Of a stretch of DNA of 37,726 bases, positions 1-7,417 are shown piece by piece. This DNA is from Sphingomonas sp. CFBP 13720 (GTDB taxonomy: Bacteria > Pseudomonadota > Alphaproteobacteria > Sphingomonadales > Sphingomonadaceae). The notes beneath the pieces are model-generated. The model did no database searches, was not told the DNA's origin, and saw only the letters and a list, made by a program, of their open reading frames with translations. The stretch lies in contig NZ_JACYVA010000014.1 of assembly GCF_014842075.1 (NCBI RefSeq), forward strand, positions 1 to 37,726. The letters are read 5' to 3'. Position 1 is the first letter of the stretch. The number at the start of each line of letters is the position of its first letter. Made by a program: the position numbers and the translations under genes.

Positions 1-1
1 A

Positions 2-529
2 TGGGCGCGGGGCACCGCGCCGCCGGTTGCATGGGCGCACGACGGCGGTGGCGTTGTACTCGTCGACAAAGGCCCCGCAGGCTATGCCATAGGTCGCGAT
101 GGCGGCTCGCCGAAGCCAGTTGACCGATGGACGCTAGCCGACCGGGAAAAGGCCGCCATTGCGCTTGGCAAACCAGCAATGCCAATATTCATGACGCCCA
201 ACATGGCCGCCGGTTTGTGGACCACCGCCAGCGACTACGCGCGGTTCCTGGCTTTCGCGAAGCGCTATCCGGAACTTTCGACGAAGACCACTCGCGTGAA
301 GGGAACGCTCGACTGGGGTCTGGGCTGGGGGATCGAGAGTGATGCTGCGCGGCGTTTCGCCTGGCACTGGGGCGCTAACGACGGCGTCGCGAACCTGTTC
401 GTCATGGACCTCGAGTCGGGCGCGGCTGTCGTGGTCCTCACCAACGGCGATGCTGGGCGCAAAGTTTACGAGCGAGCCGCCCGGGCAATCTTTGCACGTG
501 AGTTCGATGCGTTTGCTTGGCTGAAATGA
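2..529 (+). CDS. Serine hydrolase, class C beta-lactamase-like (3' part, cut by window start)
   Basis: The reading frame is open from the first bases of the window to a TGA at 527-529, so only the last 175 residues are present and the SxxK and YxN motifs lie outside. The part seen matches the C-terminal half of penicillin-binding-protein-like serine hydrolases. It has an AAGLWTTASDYARFL segment, the usual helix before the third motif, then a GWGI strand and HWGANDG in place of the HxG/KTG motif, followed by the last strand and helix (VVVLTNGDAG). Such enzymes are usually exported and cleave amides or esters, and the substrate cannot be told. A full-length member of the same broad fold lies at 1875-2939. 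An internal ATG at 179 exists but the frame and the family match extend upstream of it, so it is not the start. Confidence 0.75.
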   Translation, partial: WARGTAPPVAWAHDGGGVVLVDKGPAGYAIGRDGGSPKPVDRWTLADREKAAIALGKPAMPIFMTPNMAAGLWTTASDYARFLAFAKRYPELSTKTTRVKGTLDWGLGWGIESDAARRFAWHWGANDGVANLFVMDLESGAAVVVLTNGDAGRKVYERAARAIFAREFDAFAWLK

Positions 530-873
530 TCTTTGCCGGCCCATTGGGTTTCGTTCGCGATATAGGGGTAGCCATTTTCGGGTCGCACCCCTGTCTCTCA
601 GAGCGCAGAGGTCCATTCCAGCCTAGGGATGGAGCGTGAATGGCCGTCCGCTTCTGGAATCCGAACGAGATGCTTTCAATGGCCGGAATCGGGTCATTGT
701 GATCGGTCAGAGCCGCCGTGTCGGCATAAAGTCTGAAACTGCGATGCCACGCGGACCCTTGATCGGTCGAAACGATTCTGAGCGGCCATGCTCCTAGCGT
801 CCGGTGCCCGGCAGCCTGCCAGCTTGGCAGCCCGGCTCAAGGACACCTTCCGGAACCCGGTCGTTCCAGCTGG
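530..873. other. Intergenic region, no gene seen
   Basis: This gap lies between the serine hydrolase fragment and the alpha/beta hydrolase. No frame gives a credible protein. A short inverted segment around 822-831 (gccagcttggc) is the only visible structure. The promoter of the downstream hydrolase pair probably lies here, but no clear -35/-10 pair is recognisable. Confidence 0.4.
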
Positions 874-1878
874 ATGCTCCTCATAACCCGCACCGCCGCA
901 ATCGCCTCGCTCGCATTATCGAGCGCCGTCGGCTTCGCCCAAACCGTGCCGCTTGGCGCCAACCTCGAACGCTTCGACTACCCGGCTCCGGTCCATTGGC
1001 ATATCGCTGAATCGCAGGGTCAGCCGGTTCGGATGGCATATCTCGACCTGGCCCCGACCGGTCGCGCGAACGGCACGACGGTCGTGCTGCTGCACGGCAA
1101 GAATTTCTGCGCGGCCACTTGGGACGAAACCGCGCGGGGGCTGACCGGCGCAGGCTTCCGGGTGATCGCACCCGATCAGATCGGCTTCTGCAAGTCGTCC
1201 AAGCCGAAGGGGTACCAGTACAGCTTTCATACCATGGCCGAACTGACTCGCGGGCTGCTCGACGGGGCAAAGGCGGGCAAGGTCGTCCTTGTCGGTCACT
1301 CGACCGGTGGCATTCTCGCCACCCGGTTCGCGCTACTGCATCCCGAACGCGTGTCGAAGCTCGTACTGGTCAATCCGCTCGGTCTTAACGACACCCTCGC
1401 GGAAGGGGTGCCCTACACCGACCTCGGCAAGCTGCGCCTGGAAGAGGCAAAGACCGATGCCGTCTCGATCAAGGCCTATCAGCTGCGCAACTATTATCAC
1501 GGCGCGTGGCGGCCGGCCTATGATCGGTGGGTCGAGATGCTGGCGGGGCAGTATGCCAGTGCCGATGGCGACGTCGTTCGCGATGCGCAGGCGCGGCTGT
1601 CCGACATGATCCAGACACAGCCGGTCGCGGCGGAACTGTCGCGACTGGCCGTTCCTGTCACGCTCATCATCGGTGAGCGTGATCTCACCGCCTTCCGCGC
1701 GAACAGCGCGTCGCCGGAGCGAAAAGCTCAGGTCCGAACCGTGCCTCAGGCTGCCGGGACGGCGGTGAAGCAAATCCCGAACGGCCAACTGATCCGCCTC
1801 GACGATCTCGGCCATGCGCCACAGGTGGAAGCACCCGATCGTTTCCTGACCGTGTTGAAGTCGGCGATCGCATCGTGA
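874..1878 (+). CDS. Exported alpha/beta hydrolase
   Basis: A 334-residue alpha/beta-hydrolase-fold enzyme. The N-terminus (about residues 1-22, hydrophobic, ending GFAQ) looks like a Sec signal peptide, so the enzyme probably acts in the periplasm. Landmarks in order are the oxyanion-hole strand VVLLHGKNF (70-78), the nucleophile elbow GHSTGG with Ser143, the acid strand IIGERD around residue 270, and the catalytic histidine in DLGHAP (His314). This is a complete triad. Families of this shape include esterases, epoxide hydrolases and haloperoxidase-like proteins, and the substrate is not evident. The ATG at 874 is chosen because the signal peptide begins there; the ribosome site is weak. The stop codon overlaps the GTG start of the next gene, which implies translational coupling with the NylB-like hydrolase. 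Confidence 0.85.
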   Translation: MLLITRTAAIASLALSSAVGFAQTVPLGANLERFDYPAPVHWHIAESQGQPVRMAYLDLAPTGRANGTTVVLLHGKNFCAATWDETARGLTGAGFRVIAPDQIGFCKSSKPKGYQYSFHTMAELTRGLLDGAKAGKVVLVGHSTGGILATRFALLHPERVSKLVLVNPLGLNDTLAEGVPYTDLGKLRLEEAKTDAVSIKAYQLRNYYHGAWRPAYDRWVEMLAGQYASADGDVVRDAQARLSDMIQTQPVAAELSRLAVPVTLIIGERDLTAFRANSASPERKAQVRTVPQAAGTAVKQIPNGQLIRLDDLGHAPQVEAPDRFLTVLKSAIAS

Positions 1879-2939
1879 GATGGCTGGCGCTGATGCCTGC
1901 GTCGTTCATAGCATGCGGTTGCGACGCGTCACCCACCGCGCAGGCGCCGACCAAGCGAACTGTGGTCGATCACGGTGCCACTGCCGTCACGCAGGGACTG
2001 GATGCCGCGATGCTGGCACGCACCGTCGCAGCGGCGGAACGGCTGCCGCGCATTCGGTCCCTGCTGGTGCTGCGCGACGGGCAGGCGTTTCTCGAGCGCC
2101 GCTTCAACGGCGGACCGCCGCTGGACCAGCCGGTCAACATCAAGTCCGCGTCGAAGTCGGTCATGTCCGCACTGGTCGGCATTGCGATTGCGCGTGGTGT
2201 GCTGAAAGGTGTCGATCAGCCGGTCGTGTCGGTGCTGGGCAGCGATGCTCCCGCAAACCCCGATCCACGGCTCGCAAGTGTTACGGTTGGCAATCTTCTG
2301 TCGATGCAGGCCGGTCTGGAACGCACCTCAGGCGAGTTCTACGGACGCTGGGTGTCGAGCCCCAACTGGGTCCGGTCTGCGCTGTCGCGACCCTTTGTCG
2401 ATCAACCCGGCGGCGGCATGCTCTACTCGACCGGCAACACCCATCTGCTGTCGGCGATGCTGACCCGCGCGTCGGGCAGGAGCACGTTGCAGCTGGCCCG
2501 GGAATGGCTCGGCGAGCCGCTCGGCATCACCGTTCCCGCATGGTCCACCGATCCGCAGGGCATCTATTTCGGTGGCAACGAGATGCGCCTGTCGCCGCGA
2601 TCACTGGCCCGGTTCGGCGAACTCTACCGGCTCGGCGGGATCGTGAACGGCAAGCGTATCCTGCCTGCATCGTGGATCGAACAGAGCTGGACGCCGCGGG
2701 CGATCTCGCCATGGAGCGGCGGCCAGTACGGCTATGGCTGGTTCATCGGTCAGGCTGGCGGGCACCCTGTCCGCTTCGCATGGGGCTATGGCGGGCAGAT
2801 GGTGTACGTGCTGCCCGATATCAGGCTCACGGTCGTGATGACGTCCGATCCGAACGGCTCGCGCGATAGCGGGCACATCGATGCGCTTCACCGTCTACTG
2901 GCAGACGGAATCGTGCCGGCAGCTGAGAAGGGAGCGTAG
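1875..2939 (+). CDS. Serine hydrolase of the class C beta-lactamase / 6-aminohexanoate-dimer hydrolase (NylB-like) type, probable lipoprotein
   Basis: A 354-residue protein starting at a GTG that overlaps the TGA of the preceding hydrolase. The N-terminus is a short hydrophobic stretch followed by ACGC (residues 13-16), consistent with a lipoprotein signal and anchoring on the periplasmic face. The SxxK nucleophile motif is SASK (Ser91, Lys94), followed by the second motif YSTGN (Tyr184) that is typical of NylB/EstB-like enzymes rather than true beta-lactamases (YxN). A WGYGGQ segment near the end stands in for the KTG box. The family hydrolyses amides or esters and the natural substrate is unknown. 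With the upstream exported hydrolase it forms a two-gene unit that may degrade an external amide or ester. Confidence 0.85.
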   Translation: MRWLALMPASFIACGCDASPTAQAPTKRTVVDHGATAVTQGLDAAMLARTVAAAERLPRIRSLLVLRDGQAFLERRFNGGPPLDQPVNIKSASKSVMSALVGIAIARGVLKGVDQPVVSVLGSDAPANPDPRLASVTVGNLLSMQAGLERTSGEFYGRWVSSPNWVRSALSRPFVDQPGGGMLYSTGNTHLLSAMLTRASGRSTLQLAREWLGEPLGITVPAWSTDPQGIYFGGNEMRLSPRSLARFGELYRLGGIVNGKRILPASWIEQSWTPRAISPWSGGQYGYGWFIGQAGGHPVRFAWGYGGQMVYVLPDIRLTVVMTSDPNGSRDSGHIDALHRLLADGIVPAAEKGA

Positions 2940-3070
2940 GGAAACCGGCCTCGTCCATAGTGGATGCCTGGTTCCGGTAGCGGCAACCCGGGCAACGAAT
3001 GCTCGAACGTGGGTCCTGCCCGCCGGGAAGAATTCACCGCTGAACTTTATTACGCCAGCCTAAGCAGCAC

Positions 3071-3134
3071 ATGACGGTTATGACCAGCCACGTCCTCTAC
3101 AGCTTTCGCCGGTGTCCGTATGCAATGCGGGCTA
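3071..3134 (+). pseudogene. Glutathione S-transferase, 5' fragment interrupted by IS630
   Basis: Reading from the ATG at 3071 (or 3080) gives MTVMTSHVLYSFRRCPYAMR, the beginning of a thioredoxin-fold GST domain with the usual CPYAMR active-site region. The frame stops being GST at the IS630 left end, directly after the TA at 3133-3134. Removing the IS and one TA joins this piece in frame to 4185 onward and restores RARLALAAGG across the junction, so the interruption is precise. See the 3' fragment for the rest. Confidence 0.85.
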
Positions 3135-4182
3135 GAGTGGGATGACATCAAGCTGACCCGTATCCTGAGTTGACGAGATAGTTTCGGCATTCCGAGGCGG
3201 GGAAGGTTTCGAGCACTGCGCCGACGCGGCGCCATGTTGCCTCGTGGGAGCGCTCGGCAGCCTTTCGCATCAGGTGCTTGAGCTTGGCGAAGACCTGCTC
3301 GATGGGGTTCAGATCCGGGCTGTACGGCGGCAGGAAGAGGAGCCTGGCACCGACTGCGCGGATCGCGTTCCGGATAGTGAGCTTTTTGTGGCTGGAGAGG
3401 TTGTCCATGATGACGACGTCGCCGGGCGAGAGCGTGGGCACGAGGCACTGCTCGACATAGTCGGTGAAGCTCTGCGCGTTGACCGGCTGATCCAGCACGC
3501 ACGGTGCGTCGATCCGGTCGCAGCGCAGCGCCGCCAGGAACGTCATCGTGCGCCAGTGGCCGTAAGGCACCTTGGCATGGAGCCGCTGGCCGACCGGTGC
3601 CCAGCCCCGCAAGGGTGCCATGTTCGTCTTCACCCACGTTTCGTCGATGAAGACGAGGCGCGCCGGATCAAGCCGGCCCTGATACTTCTTCCACTGCGCC
3701 CGACGCCGGGCGATCGCGGGCCGGCGCTGTTCGGCGGGCAGCACGCTTTTTTTGAAGCTCAGCCCTTGCGCATGCGCGAACCGCCAGACCTGCACATAAT
3801 CGACCTTCACGCCCCGCTCGGCCAATTCCGCCACCAGCCCCCGCAAGGTGAAGTCGCGCGTCACCCGCTCCAGCAGCCAGTCGCGTGTCGCGCCAGACAA
3901 GATGTTGGGCTTATGCCCGCCCATCCGCGCTGGCGCCGCACTGTCGGTCGCGCGATACCGCTGCACCCATTTGATCGCAGAACTGGCCGCTACCCCAAAC
4001 CGCGATGCCGCAGCATGGCACGACATCCCATGCTCCGTCACCCCCGCTACCACCCGCTCGCGCAGGTCCATCGAATACGGTTTCGCCATCCAGGGCCGGC
4101 CTCCTCTTCCGGCCCCCACCTTGAATCAGACTTATCTCCACAAGGGGATCCCCCGCCGATTCAAAGCGAAGTCATCCCGCTC
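3135..4182 (-). mobile_element. IS630-family insertion sequence, complete, in a GST gene
   Basis: A 1048-base element. The left end GAGTGGGATGACATC (3135-3149) and the inverted right end GAGCGGGATGACTTC (reading back from 4182) match at 13 of 15 positions. Both ends are flanked by TA (3133-3134 and 4183-4184), the expected IS630/Tc1-mariner target duplication. It carries one full transposase gene on the minus strand whose stop codon lies inside the terminal repeat. The intact ends, intact gene and exact rejoining of the host gene suggest a fairly recent insertion. Confidence 0.9.
3148..4089 (-). CDS. IS630-family transposase
   Basis: A 313-residue single-frame transposase starting at the ATG read back from 4089 (MAKPYSMDLRERV). 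An in-frame start 10 codons upstream is less likely. The N-terminal part has a paired helix-turn-helix (residues about 5-60, with RERVVAG, AASRFGVAASSAIKW). The catalytic core has FIDETWVKT (first Asp), VIMDNLSSHK (second Asp) and LPPYSPDLNPIE (third acidic residue), the DDE signature of IS630. No frameshift is needed, unlike IS630 members with two frames. It catalyses cut-and-paste movement with TA targets. Confidence 0.93.
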   Translation of the reverse strand: MAKPYSMDLRERVVAGVTEHGMSCHAAASRFGVAASSAIKWVQRYRATDSAAPARMGGHKPNILSGATRDWLLERVTRDFTLRGLVAELAERGVKVDYVQVWRFAHAQGLSFKKSVLPAEQRRPAIARRRAQWKKYQGRLDPARLVFIDETWVKTNMAPLRGWAPVGQRLHAKVPYGHWRTMTFLAALRCDRIDAPCVLDQPVNAQSFTDYVEQCLVPTLSPGDVVIMDNLSSHKKLTIRNAIRAVGARLLFLPPYSPDLNPIEQVFAKLKHLMRKAAERSHEATWRRVGAVLETFPASECRNYLVNSGYGSA

Positions 4183-4792
4183 TAGACTGGCGCTGGCTGC
4201 TGGTGGAGTGCGCTACGAGGTTCGTGAGGTTAGGCTTTCCAGCAAGCCCGCAGAACTGCTCTCGATTTCGCCAAAGGGCACGGTGCCCGTGCTGCATACG
4301 GCGTATGGAACGGTGATCGAGGAAAGTCTCCCAATCATGCGCTGGGCGCTGGAAATGCACGATCCCCAGGATTGGCTGACACGGGACGATCCCGCACTGA
4401 TCGCCAGTAATGACGGCTCGTTCAAGCGCGACCTCGACCGGTTTAAATATCCTGATCGTTACGGCGATGACCCCGCCCTGCATCGCGACAGTGGTCTCCG
4501 CTTTCTGCAGGATCTGGAAGCGCGGATAGCGGTTGCCGGCCAGCTTTAAGGATCGATGCCCGGGTTGGCCGATGCTGCCATAATGCCGTTCGTCAGGCAG
4601 TTCGCCGCGGTCGATCATGACTGGTTCGAAGCCCAGCCACTCCCACACCTTAAAGCGTGGCTTGCGCATCACCTCGCCTCGGACCTGTTCGCGAGCATCA
4701 TGTACCGGACTGCGCCCTGGTCTCCGGGGGACAGGCCCCTCATCGTGGATGGCGCAGGCCAGCCTGATAGGCAGGCGTTCCAGGCTGACTGA
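4183..4792 (+). pseudogene. Glutathione S-transferase, 3' fragment with in-frame stop
   Basis: This continues the GST after the IS. It holds the rest of the N-terminal thioredoxin-like domain (GTVPVL at the cis-proline that binds glutathione, then EESLPIM) and the helical C-terminal domain (LADAAIMPFVRQFA, WFEAQPLPHLKAWL). The reading frame is broken by a TAA at 4547-4549 but resumes in the same frame at once (GSMPGLADAA) and ends at the TGA at 4790-4792. Joined without the IS, the gene would be 223 codons, the normal GST length, with one nonsense codon. It is therefore doubly dead unless stop readthrough occurs. No GST activity is expected from this locus. Confidence 0.85.
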
Positions 4793-5234
4793 AGGCGTTG
4801 TTCGCTCAAGGCGAAACGATGCCGATTGCGGAAATCGTTCGAACGCCTCCGAATGTCGATCTCGCTGTCCGGTGCCATCTAGAGCGCCAACGGCGAGCGT
4901 TCTCCCAGCCATCGCTGATCGCCCAGTCGGCCTCTCTGCACAGCAAACAGCAACTGCGCGCACATTCCACTTGCCTGCCGCGGCAAGCAGAGCAACTACA
5001 CGCCTGCCCCTCGTGAAAGCCGGGGGGCGGGGCGTCGAAACCCCTCTGATCATGCTCGGTCACGACTTTTGTCGAGGCCGGGTGGCATGCGCGCATGTCC
5101 AGCCGGCAACGGTAAAGGCGCATGCGCCTGTGATCAGCAGGTTTCGAACATCCGGCTTCGGGCCGTCGCTCCGAGTGGACATAGGGCGACGAACGAGGTC
5201 ATCGGCAACGGCGTCGCCTGCAACAGGAGACGTC
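4793..5234. other. Intergenic region upstream of the six-gene block
   Basis: These 442 bases hold no recognisable protein on either strand. Frames open here lack a ribosome site and have no family look. The end of the stretch carries the ribosome site AGGAG at 5225-5229 for the next gene. The promoter of the block probably lies here but no consensus elements stand out. It is a plausible left boundary of the imported module. Confidence 0.4.
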
Positions 5235-6179
5235 ATGACCGGTCTGAATTTCATCAGCCAGCCGCTCCAGCATGCTGCGCACGAAGCGCGCATGCGCCAG
5301 CTTACCCACCAGTCTTCCGCGCGCGAGAACGTGTTCGAGCACATGCTGCTCGGCCAGATCGGCGGTGAACTGCTCGCCCGCGGTGTCGACTATGACGAAC
5401 TGCACAGCAGCGTCGACAAGGATGGCTTCGACGTCCTGCTCGAAGCTGGCGATATCCAGCGGCACATCCAGCTCAAGGTGATGACGCGGGGCGGCAGGCG
5501 GAGCGATGTCACCATTCACCGGCGTCTGGCGCTCCGGCCATCAGGCTGCGTGGTCTGGCTGACTTATGACCCGGTGACGCGCAGCTTCTGCGACATCCGC
5601 TGGTTCGGCGGGGCGCCCGGTGAGCCGCTGCCTGATCTCGGTGACAGGGCTGCCCGGCACAGCCGCGCCAACGCGCTGGGCGTCAAGGCCGAGCGTCCGG
5701 ACCACCGTGTCGTCCCGGCCAGGCGCTTCGCACGGCTCGAAGACATTGCCCAGCTCGTCGACATTCTGTTTGGTCGTCTCCCGGCCGAGCCACTCGCCTT
5801 CCTGCGCTCCCGCCTTTCGCGCGACGCTCCGGCTTCCCCGGCGTGGCTGGGGCATGTCGCAGACGGAAACCTTGCGGCCATTCCGGCCGGAATCAACTGG
5901 AACGACGGCGTGGCGCTCGCAGGTCTGATCGACGGCTATCGCCTGCTCGAGCTTCTCGGCGCAGGCGAGCCCACGACGTTCCTCGACCAGCAGCGCGGCG
6001 CGTACCACGCCACTGGCGTGTGGCCGGGTGACGCCGAGCGGCTCTGGGCCACCGCGTTCCTCGAAGCCCGCGCCGAACATTTCGGCAGTAACGACGGGGG
6101 CCACGCAACGCCGCACCTCGATCAGCTCATCAGGCAGCTGCGCGAAGCGCTCGTCGAGCTGGAGGCGGCTCATGCGTAA
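5235..6179 (+). CDS. PD-(D/E)XK nuclease-like protein of unknown function
   Basis: The start is set by AGGAG at 5225-5229, five bases before ATG 5235, giving 314 residues; the frame is open further upstream but without family character. Residues 30-85 have the layout of a PD-(D/E)XK nuclease core. An acidic helix (ENVFEHMLLGQIGGELL) is followed by DKDGFDV (Asp61, Asp66) and, after a hairpin, IQLKV (Gln79, Lys81), as in Mrr/DUF4365-type endonuclease domains. The rest (about 90-314) is mixed alpha/beta and not recognised. The last eight bases overlap the start of the next gene, so the two are probably co-translated. The position at the head of a block that includes a DNA methyltransferase suggests DNA processing or defence, which is inference. 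It could also be a catalytically inactive member. Confidence 0.7.
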   Translation: MTGLNFISQPLQHAAHEARMRQLTHQSSARENVFEHMLLGQIGGELLARGVDYDELHSSVDKDGFDVLLEAGDIQRHIQLKVMTRGGRRSDVTIHRRLALRPSGCVVWLTYDPVTRSFCDIRWFGGAPGEPLPDLGDRAARHSRANALGVKAERPDHRVVPARRFARLEDIAQLVDILFGRLPAEPLAFLRSRLSRDAPASPAWLGHVADGNLAAIPAGINWNDGVALAGLIDGYRLLELLGAGEPTTFLDQQRGAYHATGVWPGDAERLWATAFLEARAEHFGSNDGGHATPHLDQLIRQLREALVELEAAHA

Positions 6180-6837
6180 GGCATCGCTCAGGGTACCCAT
6201 GGTCGTCACGCTTGCCCTGATCGGCATCGGCACTGCGGCCGCGGCCCGGAAGGCACCCAAGCCGGTCTGGCAGATTACTCGCAGCACTGATCCCATTACC
6301 GGTGCCACCAGCTGTATCGTCGCTGCCTATGACCGGGCAGGAGGACTGAGCTACTCCCGTACCGGTGCGCTGTATCCGTTTGTGGAGAACAGCAGCGTGC
6401 ACGGTGTGCTGGTCGGGGTCAGCAGCGGTGGCCGCATCCGCCTGCCTACCGGCGACATCGTCTGGCGCGTCGATGACCGGCCGTTCCGCACCCTAGCTGC
6501 CGCCGATAATCCGGCAGGCGCTGCAGCCTCTGCCGTACCGCCGGGTAATCCCGCCATGCAGCAGCTGGTGGACCAGCAGATGCGCATCGTCGCTGCGGCG
6601 ACCGCCACCAGTACCGTCGCCAGCGGCGAAACCGCCCGCGCCATACTCGACGAAATGCTGGCGGGCAGGGGGCTGGTCTTCCGTGCAGCAGCAGCCACCG
6701 CCAGCTACGGTCTGCCGACCGGTGCCGGACAGGAGGTTGGCCTGCTGACGCGAGAGGGCGTGCGGCCGTATCCGCTGGATGACAGTTTCCGGGCGGGGCT
6801 GGCATCCTGCGGCATTACGAATGGCGCACAGGGCTGA
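6172..6837 (+). CDS. Exported protein of unknown function
   Basis: The start is ATG 6172, with GGAGG at 6161-6165 inside the end of the previous gene and an eight-base overlap (ATGCGTAA). The 221-residue product begins with a positive charge, a hydrophobic stretch and AAAARK, a likely Sec signal peptide with cleavage near residue 24. The mature part begins with a Trp-rich strand, has one Cys in the first third (GATSCIV) and one near the end (LASCGI), and a long Ala-rich helix in the middle. Its function is not recognised. An exported product inside a set of DNA-handling genes is unusual. It could be an envelope partner of the nuclease-like protein or a passenger gene. Confidence 0.7.
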   Translation: MRKASLRVPMVVTLALIGIGTAAAARKAPKPVWQITRSTDPITGATSCIVAAYDRAGGLSYSRTGALYPFVENSSVHGVLVGVSSGGRIRLPTGDIVWRVDDRPFRTLAAADNPAGAAASAVPPGNPAMQQLVDQQMRIVAAATATSTVASGETARAILDEMLAGRGLVFRAAAATASYGLPTGAGQEVGLLTREGVRPYPLDDSFRAGLASCGITNGAQG

Positions 6838-6854
6838 ATTCAGGAACATCTTAC

Positions 6855-6875
6855 TACCCCTCCTGGGGAGGTAGC
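6855..6875 (+). terminator. Hairpin between the exported protein and the HTH-AbrB gene
   Basis: The sequence ctacccctcctggggaggtag can fold as an imperfect hairpin with one mismatch and one wobble pair. It begins 17 bases after the upstream stop codon. It lacks a clear T run, so it may be a weak terminator or attenuator that separates the first two genes of the block from the last four. Confidence 0.35.
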
Positions 6876-6954
6876 TGTGTTGTTAGCCGCCGTTATCACT
6901 CTTATTTACACGAGGAACCGCTTCACGGTATGGAGCGCGATAACGGAGGCATCG

Positions 6955-7368
6955 ATGGACACGAAAGAAATGGAGCGGATTGCTGGCCCGCACGGCAGCA
7001 AGGCCGCCAAGATACGGGCGCTGAACGAGGCGGGCGTCAGTACGAGCGATATCTCGACCTTTCTCGAGATCCGGTACCAGCACACCTACAACGTGCTCCT
7101 GCGCGCAGGCAGGATCAGGCGCGACAGCAGCAATGCTGAGCAGGCCCCCGTTCTCGCGATGGACGTCCGGCCGGATGGAACCACAACACTGCCAGCGTCG
7201 GTGCTCGCTGATTTCGACCTGCTGAAGGGTGGCCAGCTGTTCGCGCGGCAGACCCCGGAGGGCCTGCTCCTCATGCCCCGACAGGTCGCAATCGCCGAGA
7301 TGCAGCGCGTTGCCGCCGAACGCATGCCCGAACACGCGTCGCTGTTACAAAGCCTCTTGCAGGGTTAG
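6955..7368 (+). CDS. HTH plus SpoVT-AbrB domain transcription regulator
   Basis: The start is ATG 6955, preceded by GGAGG at 6945-6949; an upstream in-frame start at 6877 lacks such a site. The 137-residue protein has two parts. Residues about 14-52 form a homeodomain-like helix-turn-helix (KAAKIRALNEAGVSTSDIS). Residues about 68-112 form a swapped-hairpin AbrB/MazE strand set (VRPDGTTTLPASVL, then GLLLMPR). Such proteins bind operator DNA and often control their own operon, sometimes as antitoxins. No toxin gene adjoins it. It lies 49 bases before the methyltransferase, so it may regulate the methyltransferase group. Confidence 0.75.
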   Translation: MDTKEMERIAGPHGSKAAKIRALNEAGVSTSDISTFLEIRYQHTYNVLLRAGRIRRDSSNAEQAPVLAMDVRPDGTTTLPASVLADFDLLKGGQLFARQTPEGLLLMPRQVAIAEMQRVAAERMPEHASLLQSLLQG

Positions 7369-7387
7369 CCAGATAAGTACATAGCTA

Positions 7388-7410
7388 CTCCATCGTGTAA
7401 CTGATGGAGG
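7388..7410 (+). promoter_or_regulatory. Hairpin that includes the ribosome site of the methyltransferase gene
   Basis: CTCCATC (7388-7394) pairs perfectly with GATGGAG (7403-7409) around an eight-base loop. The second arm contains most of GGAGG (7406-7410), the only good ribosome site for the GTG start at 7418. When folded, the mRNA would hide that site. The same inverted repeat could instead be a DNA operator for the HTH-AbrB protein encoded just upstream. Confidence 0.5.
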
Positions 7411-7417
7411 ATGAAGA

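Noticed and set aside
3244..4185. Long plus-strand frame opposite the IS630 transposase
   Set aside because: It mirrors the transposase gene, whose motifs are complete on the minus strand.
4617..5234. Upstream extension of the nuclease-like reading frame to 4617
   Set aside because: The composition is unlike a gene and overlaps the GST remnant; a good ribosome site sits at 5225-5229 just before ATG 5235.
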